Below, piece after piece: positions 16,235 to 25,095 of a stretch of 64,000 nucleotides of DNA. Below the pieces are notes generated by a model, which did no database searches, had not been told where the DNA came from, and saw only the letters and a list, made by a program, of their open reading frames with translations. The stretch is taken from NCBI GenBank assembly GCA_034667465.1, contig JAXDJV010000013.1, positions 299,235 through 363,234 on the forward strand, given 5' to 3'. The stretch's first letter is position 1. The number at the start of each line of letters is the position of its first letter. Origin of the DNA: JAOBAU01 sp034667465. GTDB lineage: Bacteria > Acidobacteriota > Thermoanaerobaculia > Gp7-AA8. A program made the position numbers and the translations under genes.

Positions 16235-18508
16235 TTACGCAACCGGGCTTTCCTCCGGCTCCTCGGACTCGGCAACCAGCGCCGGCTCCTCGATCGGTAC
16301 CTTTTCCGGATCGCGAATCAGAAACACGGCGCCGAGCGGCGGAAGCGTCAGCGTCGCCGACCAGCGCCGCGCATGCAGCGGAATCGGCGCGGCGTCGACG
16401 CCGCCCATGTTTCCCTGCCCGCTGCCGCCGTACAGCGTCGCGTCGCTGTTCAGCACCTCGCGCCAGTAGCCGCCTTCCGGAACACCGACCTGATAGTTGT
16501 GCCGCGGAATCGGCGTGAAGTTCAGGACGATGACGACGCTGCGATCGGGACTCGAATTCGAGCGGCGCGTCAGCGAGACGACGCTGTTCTCCGTGTCGCA
16601 GCAGTCGATCCACTCGAAGCCGGCCGGATCGAAATCGAGCTCGTGCATCGCCGGCTCGTCGCGATAGAACTTGTTGAGGTCCTCGACCCAGCGCTGCAAC
16701 GTGCCGTGCGGCAGCGTGTCGGTGAGATTCCAGTCGAGCGACGCATCGTGGTTCCACTCGCGGCTCTGACCGAACTCACCGCCCATGAAGAGCAGCTTCT
16801 TCGCCGGCTGCGAATACATATGCGCGAAGAGCAGCCGCAGGTTCGCGAACTTCTGCCACTCGTTGCCCGGCATTTTGCCGATCAGCGAGCCTTTGCCGTG
16901 CACGACTTCATCGTGCGAGAGCGGCAGCACGAAGTTCTCGGTGAACGCGTACATCATCCGGAAGGTCAGCTGGTTGTGATGAAACTTGCGATGGATCGGA
17001 TCGTTCGCGAAGAACGCGAGCGTGTCGTGCATCCAGCCCATGTCCCACTTCATGCCGAAGCCGAGTCCGCCGATGTACGTCGGCCGCGAGACCAGCGGCC
17101 ACGCCGTCGACTCCTCGGCGATGACCTGCACGTCCGGATGCACTTTGTAGACGTCTTCGTTGAGCCGCTGCAGGAAGTGAATCGCTTCGAGGTTCTCGCG
17201 GCCGCCGTGCTCGTTCGGAATCCATTCGCCGTGCTTGCGCGAGTAATCGAGGTAAAGCATCGACGCCACGGCATCGAAGCGCAAGCCGTCCGCGTGATAG
17301 ACGCCGAGCCAGTAAAGCGCGCTCGATGAGAGGAACGAACGAACTTCGTTTCGTCCGTAGTTGAAGATGAGCGAGTTCCAGTCGGGGTGGAATCCCTTGC
17401 GTGGATCGGCGTGCTCGAATAAGTGCGTTCCGTCGAAGTATGAGAGCGCATGTTCGTCGGTCGGAAAGTGCGACGGCACCCAGTCGAGAATGACGCCGAT
17501 GCCGTTCTCGTGCATCACGTCGACGAAGTACATGAAGTCCTGCGGCGTTCCGTAGCGGCTCGTCGGTGCAAAGAAACCGGTGCACTGATAGCCCCACGAG
17601 CCGTAGAACGGATGCTCCATGATCGGCATCAGCTCGATGTGCGTGAAGTTCATCTTCTTCACGTATTCGGCGAGTGGCCGGGCGATCTCGCGAAACGTCA
17701 TCGAGCGCCAGGTGACGCCGTCGTCGTCGCTGACTCGACGCCATGAGCCGAGGTGCACTTCGTAGATCGAGAGCGGCGCGGTGAAGCCGTTGCGCTCGGC
17801 GCGCGACGCCATCCATTCGTGATCGTTCCACTCGTAGTCGAGGTCCCAGATGATCGACGCCGTTTGCGGCGCCTGCTCCTGATGAATGCCGAACGGATCG
17901 GTCTTGTCGACGGAGTAGTCGTTGTAGAGCGAGACGATGTGGAACTTGTAGTGCGTTCCCTTTCCGACGTTCGGAATGAAGCCTTCCCAGATTCCGGATT
18001 CGCCGCGCGCGGCGAGCGGATGCGAGTCGTTGTTCCAGTCGTTGAAGTCGCCGATGACGCTGACCGCGGCGGCGTTCGGCGCCCAGACGCCGAACATCGT
18101 GCCGCGCACGCCGTCGCGCTCGACGATGTGCGCGCCGAGCTTCTCCCACAATTTATGGTGGCTGCCTTCGTTGAAGAGATAGAGGTCCTGTTCGGTGAGC
18201 AGGCTGCCGCTGTTGGGCGGCTCTCCGGAAACATCCAGCAGGTTCTCGGCGGTCGGCACGTTCGTCACTTCCTCGCCGGCAACGGCCGGCTTTGGTGCTG
18301 TACGTTTTTTCGCCGGCTTCCGCGCCGGTTTTTCGGGGACGTCCGCAACGACCTTCGTTTTCTTCGCACGCGTGGCCGGCTTTTTTTCGGTCGCCGCAGT
18401 TTCCGGCACCACCGCGCGTTTGCGCGATTTCGCGGGACGCGGCGGCGGCGCTTCCGGCGACTCGGGAGTCGCCAGCGGGTTTGAATCGTTCTTACTTCTG
18501 GTTGCCAT
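16235..18508 (-). CDS. glgB: 1,4-alpha-glucan branching enzyme (GH13, GlgB) with charged terminal tails
   Basis: 757 residues from the ATG at 18508, preceded by GGCAGGAAG. The ORF can extend 18 codons further, but that part is encoded by the intergenic palindrome. The enzyme makes alpha-1,6 branches in glucan. Core motifs: GTMFGVWAPNAAAVSVIGDF (CBM48), DWVPSHFPTDEHAL, GLRFDAVASMLY (nucleophile Asp), VIAEESTAWP (acid Glu), LPLSHDEVVHGKGS and FMGGEFGQ. Unusual are about 85 N-terminal residues rich in Lys, Ala and Pro, with repeats such as KPARKPAKKRTAPKP, and an acidic C-terminal tail (EEPALVAESEEPEE). Only one N-terminal beta-domain is present. It probably branches the GlgE product. Confidence 0.96.
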   Translation of the reverse strand: MATRSKNDSNPLATPESPEAPPPRPAKSRKRAVVPETAATEKKPATRAKKTKVVADVPEKPARKPAKKRTAPKPAVAGEEVTNVPTAENLLDVSGEPPNSGSLLTEQDLYLFNEGSHHKLWEKLGAHIVERDGVRGTMFGVWAPNAAAVSVIGDFNDWNNDSHPLAARGESGIWEGFIPNVGKGTHYKFHIVSLYNDYSVDKTDPFGIHQEQAPQTASIIWDLDYEWNDHEWMASRAERNGFTAPLSIYEVHLGSWRRVSDDDGVTWRSMTFREIARPLAEYVKKMNFTHIELMPIMEHPFYGSWGYQCTGFFAPTSRYGTPQDFMYFVDVMHENGIGVILDWVPSHFPTDEHALSYFDGTHLFEHADPRKGFHPDWNSLIFNYGRNEVRSFLSSSALYWLGVYHADGLRFDAVASMLYLDYSRKHGEWIPNEHGGRENLEAIHFLQRLNEDVYKVHPDVQVIAEESTAWPLVSRPTYIGGLGFGMKWDMGWMHDTLAFFANDPIHRKFHHNQLTFRMMYAFTENFVLPLSHDEVVHGKGSLIGKMPGNEWQKFANLRLLFAHMYSQPAKKLLFMGGEFGQSREWNHDASLDWNLTDTLPHGTLQRWVEDLNKFYRDEPAMHELDFDPAGFEWIDCCDTENSVVSLTRRSNSSPDRSVVIVLNFTPIPRHNYQVGVPEGGYWREVLNSDATLYGGSGQGNMGGVDAAPIPLHARRWSATLTLPPLGAVFLIRDPEKVPIEEPALVAESEEPEESPVA

Positions 18509-18557
18509 CTTCCTGCCTTCTTGTTTGATAAGGAGCAAAGCGCGCGCCTCGCGCCAC

Positions 18558-18673
18558 GTCATCCTGAGCGTTAGCGAAGGATCCGGGCGGGAGGGGCGCG
18601 AAGGCTGCGGCAGCGTGCCGCCACCCGCCAGATCCCTCGCTCACGCTCGGGATGACCTCACGCTCGGGATGAC
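18558..18673. repeat. Palindromic intergenic repeat, copy 2
   Basis: Left arm GTCATCCTGAGCGTTAGCGA and right arm ending CTCACGCTCGGGATGAC. The last 17 bases of the right arm are duplicated in tandem. It fills the gap between glgB and the FKBP gene, ending 2 bp before the FKBP stop codon. Confidence 0.85.
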
Positions 18674-18674
18674 T

Positions 18675-19100
18675 TCAATCGATCGATACCAGCTTCAGCT
18701 CAAACACCAGCGTCTTTCCCGCCAGCGGATGATTTGCATCGAGCGTCACGCTTTCGTCGTCGAGCTCGGCGATCCGTACCGATGCCGTGCGTCCATCCGG
18801 GAAGCCGACGCTCAGCATATCGCCGACCTCGACCTCGCCTTCCGGCATCTGATCGCGGCCAACGCTGAACACCAGCTCGTCGCGACGGTCGCCGTACGCG
18901 CGCGCCGGCACGATCCGCTCCGTCTTCGAATCGCCTTCCGACATGCCGACGATCGCTTCTTCGAATCCGGTGATCACTTCACCCGCGCCGATCGTGAACG
19001 AGATCGGATCATTCCCCTCGGATGAATCGAAGAGCGTCCCATCTTCGAGACTGCCCTTGTAATGCACATGCACGGTGTCGCCCTGTTTCGCCTGGGTCAT
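18675..19100 (-). CDS. FKBP-type peptidyl-prolyl isomerase (SlyD-like)
   Basis: 141 residues. It accelerates cis-trans proline isomerisation and may act as a cytoplasmic chaperone. The FKBP part is recognisable from VHVHYKGSLEDGTLFDSSEG and FTIGAGEVITGFEEAIVGM. The inserted-in-flap segment (RAYGDRRDELVFSVGRDQMP) and LDANHPLAGKTLVFELKLV at the C-terminus are typical of the SlyD subgroup. The His-rich nickel-binding tail of E. coli SlyD is missing. It lies 9 bp downstream of a lipoprotein gene on the same strand, so they are likely co-transcribed. Confidence 0.95.
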   Translation of the reverse strand: MTQAKQGDTVHVHYKGSLEDGTLFDSSEGNDPISFTIGAGEVITGFEEAIVGMSEGDSKTERIVPARAYGDRRDELVFSVGRDQMPEGEVEVGDMLSVGFPDGRTASVRIAELDDESVTLDANHPLAGKTLVFELKLVSID

Positions 19101-19109
19101 CCCGTCACC

Positions 19110-19721
19110 TCACGAAAATCCGGGACGCTGAATCCCTGCGCCAACGTCCGTCCATTCGGGAGCTGTTTGCGGTTTTGTCGCCACCGCGTTCAGTTTCGAG
19201 ACCGTCTTGCCGTCGAGCTCGACGCCGCTGAAGTCGATGACGTAATCGACCCTTTCTTCCGATTCCTGTGCGGGAACGATGTTGACCGCCTCGATGCTCA
19301 GCAAACGCAGCGCGTCGACCGCATTCATTACAGGCCAGGGCACCTGCATTTCGAACCAAATGGCGCGATCGCCGTGGTCGAAATAGATCGTCACCGGCTG
19401 ACCGGCGACGCGGTAGATCCCTTTCAATTTGTCTTCCGGTTCGCCGAGGGTTTGGTTGATGCGCTCGCGCGAACGGCCGACGAGCGCGGGCACGTTGACG
19501 ATCGCGCCGGGCGACGGCAGGTCGGTGCCGATTTCCGGACCGAGGTGTTTGACGGGCGCCGATGCTTCGTCGACTTTGTGCGTCGTGCCGACGAGCGGCG
19601 AGCCCGACTGCGCGGCGACCGCGGCCGAATCGGTCGTTGCGGTCGCGGCTGCTTCCTCTTTGCGATGCCGGCACGACAACGCGGCCAGCGCGATCAAAAG
19701 AACGGCGATGCGTTTTTGCAT
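19110..19721 (-). CDS. Lipoprotein of unknown function
   Basis: 203 residues starting MQKRIAVLLIALAALSCRHR. The lipobox ALSC (cleavage before Cys17) predicts an outer- or inner-membrane-attached periplasmic lipoprotein. An Ala/Thr-rich linker follows. A folded part with GIYRVAGQPVTIYFDHGDRA and WFEMQVPWPVMNAVDALRLL is present. I do not recognise the family. It begins 4 bp after the stop of the TreS-maltokinase gene, so it is in the same transcription unit as treS upstream and the FKBP gene downstream. Nothing in the sequence ties it to glucan metabolism. Confidence 0.8.
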   Translation of the reverse strand: MQKRIAVLLIALAALSCRHRKEEAAATATTDSAAVAAQSGSPLVGTTHKVDEASAPVKHLGPEIGTDLPSPGAIVNVPALVGRSRERINQTLGEPEDKLKGIYRVAGQPVTIYFDHGDRAIWFEMQVPWPVMNAVDALRLLSIEAVNIVPAQESEERVDYVIDFSGVELDGKTVSKLNAVATKPQTAPEWTDVGAGIQRPGFS

Positions 19722-19725
19722 CGCG

Positions 19726-22700
19726 TCAGCCTAGCAGTTCCAGGACGCCGCGCAACGGGATGCGAAGCCAGTCGGGACGATTGTTCAACTCGTACGCGAC
19801 TTCGTACAGCGCCTTCTCGAGCAGATGCGCATCGAGAAGAATCTGCACTTCATCCGCCGTCTTCGGCAGATGGGTTCCGGCGCGACTCTCATCGAGATAC
19901 GCGCGGAGGAACGCCGCGCCAACCCAGCGATACCACGCGCGTCCCGCGCTCTCGACCGACGGCAGATCCTCGGCGCGAATGACGACGCCCTGTCCCTGTC
20001 CGGCGATCGCGGCAAACGGCGCGTAGTGGAACGAGCGCAGCATGCCGGCGACATCGCGCAGCGCGCTTCGCTTGATGCGCCGTTCGCTCAAAGGACGCGA
20101 CGGCTCGCCTTCGAAGTCGATGATGACGAAATCGCCGCCGGTGTGCAGCACCTGACCGAGGTGATAGTCGCCGTGCGTGCGGATTCGCGTACCGCCGATG
20201 CGCGAGCCGAGAATCGCGCGGATCCGTTCCTGCAGTTCCGCTTCGCGCTCGATGAGCGTCGCGGCGTCGGCGTTGTCCTTTGCGCGGCGGCGAAGGAGCT
20301 GCAGCGTTTGTACGGCCTGCGTGCGGATGTACTGATAGATCGAGCGCTGATAGTGCGGCGTGATCGGCTCCGGCGCGAACGCGGCGATGTCGTCACGCGA
20401 CGCGAGTGCGAGATGCATTTGCGCGGTGCGGCGGCCGAGGAGCTCGGCGTCGCCGAGATACGCGCCGATCAGCTCCTGGACGATTTCCGGCGGCTGACGA
20501 TCGCTGAACGCGAGCGCGACCGGCGATTCGTTCGGCGTCGCTTTGGCGAGCCTCTCGACGGCGGCCGGCTCGCTGAGCAGTCGATCGAAGAAACGTCCGA
20601 GCGCGTCGAGCGTGTACGTCCACGCATCGCCGGAATTCGGCGTGTAGCTTTGCAGGATGGCGAGCGTCAGCGGCTCCTGGGACGCCGACGGCTGATATTC
20701 GAGCGCGCCGGCAATGCGCGGGCTCGATTTGAAATCGGTTTCTTCGCTGAGGAACCGGCTGATCTCGAGATCGCTGTTGACGCCCGGTTCCAGTCGCCGG
20801 AAGAGCTTCATGAAGAAACGTTCGCTGTAAACGATCGCCGTATTGCTCTGTTCCGCTTTCAGCACCTGCGGCGTCAGCTCACCGCTGCCGCGGAGTTGTT
20901 TGAACGCCCGCGACGGCGTGCCGGTTACCGAGCCGCGTTCGCCTTTGAGCGTTTTGCGGCGTTCGATGACGTCGAGCAGGGCATTCGCGAATTTCGGTTC
21001 GTGGACCGGCTCATAGAGAAGGCAACCGTCGCGCAGTCGTGCGATCAGTGTTGCCGTGCCGCCGAGGTCGTGCTCGTCCGCGCGGCGCGCGTTCCTGATT
21101 GCGAGCGGCAGCATGTAGAGCTCCGGCTCGGCGTCGGTGTACTCGATCTCGATGAGCGCGAGATAGCCGGCGTCGCGGCCGACCTGCATCGCGTCGCGGA
21201 CATGGATATTTCCGAGCGTTCGCGCTTTTGCACCGAACCAGCGGCGCGAGCGGACGTACTGCTGGAGCGCGATACTGAGCGAGTCGCGCTGCTCGTCGGC
21301 GAGAACCTCCTCCATCGTTTTCGCGGCGACGAGCGGCACGTCGGCGGGCGCGGTCGTTTCGCGTGTTGCGGGCGTCAGTGCGAACCAGTAAAACGCGAAC
21401 GGCCCGAGGTTGAGGAAATAGGGACGATCGCCAATTTCGGGAAACTTCGTGCCGCCGGAAAGCTCGACCGGCTGCATACCGCGATAATGCGACAGATCGA
21501 GCTCGAAGCACTGTACGAGGCGCGAGAGATTCGCCACGACGAGAATGACTTCGTCCTCATGCCGGCGGATGAACGCCAGCACTTTACGATTCTCGGGATG
21601 GAGAAACTCCATCGTCCCGCGGCCGAATGCTTTGTAGCGCTTGCGCAGCGCGATCAGCCGCTTCATCCACCACAGCAATGAATATTGCGAGTTCTGGTGC
21701 GCTTCGACGTTGACCTGTTCGTAGTGATACTGCGGGTCGATGATGATCGGCATATAAAGGCGCTGCGGATTCGCCTTCGAGAAGCCGGAGTTTCGGTCGG
21801 CGTTCCATTGCATCGGCGTGCGGACGCCGTTGCGATCGCCAAGGTAAATGTTGTCGCCCATCCCGATCTCGTCGCCGTAATAAATGATCGGCGTTCCGGG
21901 AAGGGAGAACAGCAGTCCGTTCATCAGGTGAATGCGGCCGCGATGATTTCCCATCAGCGGCGCGAGGCGGCGTCGAATGCCGAGATTGATTCGCGCCTGA
22001 CGTTCCGAGGCGTATGTCCGCCACATATAGTCGCGGTCTTCGTCGGTGACCATTTCGAGCGTCAGCTCGTCGTGATTGCGAAGGAACATCGCCCACTGGC
22101 AGTTCGGCGGAATCTCCGGCGTCTGCGCCATGATGTCGACGATCGGGAAACGATCTTCCTGCGCCAGCGCCATATACATGCGCGGCATGACCGGGAAATT
22201 GAACGCCATGTGGCATTCGTCGCCGTCCCCGAAATACGGCAGGGAGTCTTCCGGCCATTGATTCGCCTCGGCGAGCAGCATGCGGCCGGGGTAATGCTTG
22301 TCCATGTGCGCGCGAAGACTCTTCAGGTACGTGTGCGTCTCCGGCAGGTTCTCGCACGTCGTGCCTTCGCGTTCGTAAAGGTAAGGAATCGCATCGAGCC
22401 GAAACGCGTCGACGCCCATGTCCATCCAGAAATCGAGCACTTTGAACAACGCTTCGTGGACAGCCGGATTATCGAAATTGAGATCGGGCTGATGCGAGAA
22501 GAAGCGGTGCCAGTAATACGCCTTCGCGACCGGATCCCACTGCCAGTTCGACGTCTCGAAATCCTTGAAGATGATGCGCGCGTCTTTGTATTTATCGGGC
22601 GTATCGCTCCAGACATAGAAGTCGCGCCACGGCGAGCCCGGCTTCGCGCGGCGTGATTTCTGAAACCACGCATGCTGGTCACTGGTGTGATTGACGACCA

Positions 22701-22995
22701 GCTCGGTGACGACTTTCAGTCCGCGCCGATGCGCTTCTTTCAGGAAGGTTTTGAAGTCGGCGATCGTGCCGTAGCTCGAGTTAACAGCCGTGTAATCGGC
22801 GATGTCGTAGCCATCATCGCGAAGCGGCGACGGATAAAATGGCAGGAGCCAGAGGATGTTGATTCCCAGGTCCTGCAGGTAATCCAGCTTCCGCGTCAGA
22901 CCCTGGAAGTCACCAATGCCGTCATCGTTCGAGTCGAAAAACGCCCGAACGTGGGTTTGGTAGATTACGCCGTCTTTGTACCAAAAGTCGTTCAT
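19726..22995 (-). CDS. treS: Trehalose synthase fused to maltokinase (TreS-Pep2)
   Basis: 1089 residues. Residues 1 to about 550 are GH13 trehalose synthase: the start MNDFWYKDGVIYQTHVRAFF is diagnostic, with nucleophile Asp201 (AFRLDAIPYLY), acid/base Glu243 (LLAEANQWPED) and Asp309 (FLRNHDELTLEM). Residues from about 570 form the maltokinase: VRSRRWFGAKARTLG opens its N-cap, HGDYHLGQVLH is the catalytic-loop block and VIIDFEGEPSRPL carries the metal-binding Asp. The two halves interconvert trehalose and maltose and phosphorylate maltose to maltose 1-phosphate, the GlgE donor. The fused form is known in several phyla. It lies downstream of glgE on the same strand, across a heptamer hairpin. 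Confidence 0.96.
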   Translation of the reverse strand: MNDFWYKDGVIYQTHVRAFFDSNDDGIGDFQGLTRKLDYLQDLGINILWLLPFYPSPLRDDGYDIADYTAVNSSYGTIADFKTFLKEAHRRGLKVVTELVVNHTSDQHAWFQKSRRAKPGSPWRDFYVWSDTPDKYKDARIIFKDFETSNWQWDPVAKAYYWHRFFSHQPDLNFDNPAVHEALFKVLDFWMDMGVDAFRLDAIPYLYEREGTTCENLPETHTYLKSLRAHMDKHYPGRMLLAEANQWPEDSLPYFGDGDECHMAFNFPVMPRMYMALAQEDRFPIVDIMAQTPEIPPNCQWAMFLRNHDELTLEMVTDEDRDYMWRTYASERQARINLGIRRRLAPLMGNHRGRIHLMNGLLFSLPGTPIIYYGDEIGMGDNIYLGDRNGVRTPMQWNADRNSGFSKANPQRLYMPIIIDPQYHYEQVNVEAHQNSQYSLLWWMKRLIALRKRYKAFGRGTMEFLHPENRKVLAFIRRHEDEVILVVANLSRLVQCFELDLSHYRGMQPVELSGGTKFPEIGDRPYFLNLGPFAFYWFALTPATRETTAPADVPLVAAKTMEEVLADEQRDSLSIALQQYVRSRRWFGAKARTLGNIHVRDAMQVGRDAGYLALIEIEYTDAEPELYMLPLAIRNARRADEHDLGGTATLIARLRDGCLLYEPVHEPKFANALLDVIERRKTLKGERGSVTGTPSRAFKQLRGSGELTPQVLKAEQSNTAIVYSERFFMKLFRRLEPGVNSDLEISRFLSEETDFKSSPRIAGALEYQPSASQEPLTLAILQSYTPNSGDAWTYTLDALGRFFDRLLSEPAAVERLAKATPNESPVALAFSDRQPPEIVQELIGAYLGDAELLGRRTAQMHLALASRDDIAAFAPEPITPHYQRSIYQYIRTQAVQTLQLLRRRAKDNADAATLIEREAELQERIRAILGSRIGGTRIRTHGDYHLGQVLHTGGDFVIIDFEGEPSRPLSERRIKRSALRDVAGMLRSFHYAPFAAIAGQGQGVVIRAEDLPSVESAGRAWYRWVGAAFLRAYLDESRAGTHLPKTADEVQILLDAHLLEKALYEVAYELNNRPDWLRIPLRGVLELLG

Positions 22996-23002
22996 AACAG
23001 TA

Positions 23003-23076
23003 ATGAGGCATGAGTGATGAGGTATGAGTAAAGACGATCTGCCTCATGCCTCATCACTCATACCTCATGCCTCATA
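23003..23076. repeat. Heptamer-arm hairpin element 1
   Basis: Left arm is four heptamers of the form ATGAGNN (ATGAGGC, ATGAGTG, ATGAGGT, ATGAGTA, 23003-23030). Right arm is five complementary heptamers (GCCTCAT, GCCTCAT, CACTCAT, ACCTCAT, GCCTCAT, 23041-23075). The loop is about 10 nt. It fills the treS-glgE gap, and its right arm encodes the TGA stop of glgE at 23072-23074. Confidence 0.85.
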
Positions 23077-25057
23077 AGAAATACTCAAAATCCCTTTCGG
23101 AACGCACTCGTCTCCGAATTCTGAAAATGTGGGCGGGGACGACGTGGGGGTTCAGTTGCACGTAATTCCTTGCTCCGTGCCAGGTGTGGCGTGCACCGCT
23201 GAGAAGATCGTGCACCTGGAACGGGCGATTGGCGTCGAGGTTCAGCGCTTCGAGGTCGAGCTCGATCCAGCCGGCCTGACTGTTGTGCGGGTCGACATTG
23301 ACGATCGTCAGGATGGCGTTCTCGCCTTCGGTCTTGCTGTAGCAGATGATGTCGTCGTTGTCGGTTTGGTGAAAACGGAGCGTCGTGTTTTGCTGCAGCG
23401 GTTTGTTCTCGCGGCGGATTCGGTTCACGACCGCGATCAGGTCGGAGACGTTGTCCTCCGGTTCTTCCCAGTGCTTGATCTCGTATTTCTCGGAATCGAG
23501 GTATTCCTCGCTCCCTGCTTCGCGCGGCGCGTTGACGATCCGCTCGTAAGGCGCGCCGTAAATGCCGTAATTCGCCGAGAGCGTCGCGGCGAGAATCAGC
23601 CGGATCACGAACGCCGGACGGCCGCCGTACTGCAGATATTCGGTGAGGATGTCGGGCGTATTCGGCCACGCGTTCGGACGGAAGAAGTCGCTCACCGGCG
23701 GCTTTGTGATTTCCGTGAAGTATTCGACCAGTTCGTATTTCGTGTTCCGCCAGGCGAAGTACGTATACGACTGCGAGAACCCGGCTTTCGCCAGCCAGTA
23801 CATGATCCGCGGACGCGTGAACGCTTCGGCCAGGAAAATCGCGTCCGGATAATCCTTCTTCACTTCGCGAATCACCCAGTGCCAGAACGGCAGCGGCTTC
23901 GTATGCGGGTTGTCGACGCGGAACGCACGCACCCCCTTATCGGCCCAGAAGAGGAAGACGTCGCGCAGCTCGCGCCAGAGCTCCATCCACTGCGCGTTCT
24001 CGAAGTGGAACGGATAGATATCCTGATATTTCTTCGGCGGATTCTCCGCGTACTGAATCGTGCCGTCGGGACGCTTTTGAAACCACTCCTCGTGCTGCTC
24101 GACGTACGGATGATCGGGCGACGCCTGGAACGCGATGTCGATGGCGACGTCGATTCCGTGCTCGGAGGCGCGCGTAACCAGCCGCCGGAAATCGTCGAGC
24201 GTGCCGAGCTGCGGATGAATCGCCGTGTGTCCGCCTTCCGCTCCGCCGATCGCCCACGGACTGCCGACGTCATTCGCTTCGGCGGTCACGCGATTGTTGC
24301 GGCCTTTGCGGTACGTCGCGCCGAGCGGATGAATGGGCGGCAGATAGACGACGTCGAATCCCATCCGCGCGATGCGCGGCAGCTGGCGCTCGACGTCGGC
24401 AAGAGTTCCATGTTGCCCCGGCTCCGCGGCGGCGGAGCGCGGGAACAGCTCGTACCACGTACTGAACGCGGCCTTCAGCCGATCGACTTCGATCGTGTAT
24501 TCGCGCTGATGTTTTGTGACGAACTTCCGCTCGCCGAAACGCCACATCAGCTCCGGCAGTTCGGGATTGAAGAGATCGTGCACCTTGTCGGCGATCGCGT
24601 CATCGCTTTCGATCGTTTCGACGTAATGCTCGAGCCGTTTGCGCTCGCGTCCTTTCGCGAGCGTGGCCGCCTCGCGAATCATCTTCAGGCCGATGCGGAG
24701 CTGAACGGCGATCTCCGATTCCTGTCCGGCATCGAAGCGTTTTTTCAGATCGCGATGCCAGGTGAGGAAATGATCGATCCACGCTTCGAACGTGAAGAGA
24801 TAAAAGCCGAGGCGATCGACGATCAGTTCGGCGCGCCAGCGATCGTTCGGGAGCGCGGTCATGCGCGTCGTCGTCGCGGCGCGCTCGGTGGAATGACGGT
24901 GCAGCATCACGGCCTGGATCACGTCGTGACCGTCGGCGAAAATGTCGGCTTCGATCAGCACGCGATCGCCGATCACGCGCTTCGCGGGAAAGCGTCCTTC
25001 GTCGACTGCGGGCTGTACACCTTCGATGATGACGCGGGATCTGCCGTCGAACTCCAT
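23072..25057 (-). CDS. glgE: Alpha-1,4-glucan:maltose-1-phosphate maltosyltransferase (GH13_3)
   Basis: 661 residues from the ATG at 25057. The open frame extends far upstream through the neighbouring gene, but GlgE homology starts at MEFDGRSRVIIEGVQPAVDE. It transfers maltosyl units from maltose 1-phosphate to the non-reducing end of alpha-1,4-glucan. Motifs: VVYLPPIHPLGATYRKGRNN, GSPWAIGGAEGGHTAIHPQL, DIAFQASPDHPYV, AFRVDNPHTKPLPFW (nucleophile Asp382) and FLAEAFTRPRIM (acid/base Glu411). Length agrees with known GlgE. Together with the TreS-maltokinase downstream and glgB further on, it completes a GlgE pathway. Confidence 0.97.
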   Translation of the reverse strand: MEFDGRSRVIIEGVQPAVDEGRFPAKRVIGDRVLIEADIFADGHDVIQAVMLHRHSTERAATTTRMTALPNDRWRAELIVDRLGFYLFTFEAWIDHFLTWHRDLKKRFDAGQESEIAVQLRIGLKMIREAATLAKGRERKRLEHYVETIESDDAIADKVHDLFNPELPELMWRFGERKFVTKHQREYTIEVDRLKAAFSTWYELFPRSAAAEPGQHGTLADVERQLPRIARMGFDVVYLPPIHPLGATYRKGRNNRVTAEANDVGSPWAIGGAEGGHTAIHPQLGTLDDFRRLVTRASEHGIDVAIDIAFQASPDHPYVEQHEEWFQKRPDGTIQYAENPPKKYQDIYPFHFENAQWMELWRELRDVFLFWADKGVRAFRVDNPHTKPLPFWHWVIREVKKDYPDAIFLAEAFTRPRIMYWLAKAGFSQSYTYFAWRNTKYELVEYFTEITKPPVSDFFRPNAWPNTPDILTEYLQYGGRPAFVIRLILAATLSANYGIYGAPYERIVNAPREAGSEEYLDSEKYEIKHWEEPEDNVSDLIAVVNRIRRENKPLQQNTTLRFHQTDNDDIICYSKTEGENAILTIVNVDPHNSQAGWIELDLEALNLDANRPFQVHDLLSGARHTWHGARNYVQLNPHVVPAHIFRIRRRVRSERDFEYFL

Positions 25058-25095
25058 CCGAGCGCGACGGGTGCGAGTCGCGTGCCGGACGGGCG

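Noticed and set aside
18509..18562. 18-residue extension of GlgB
   Set aside because: It runs into the intergenic palindrome; the ATG at 18508 has a ribosome site and starts the Lys-rich tail.
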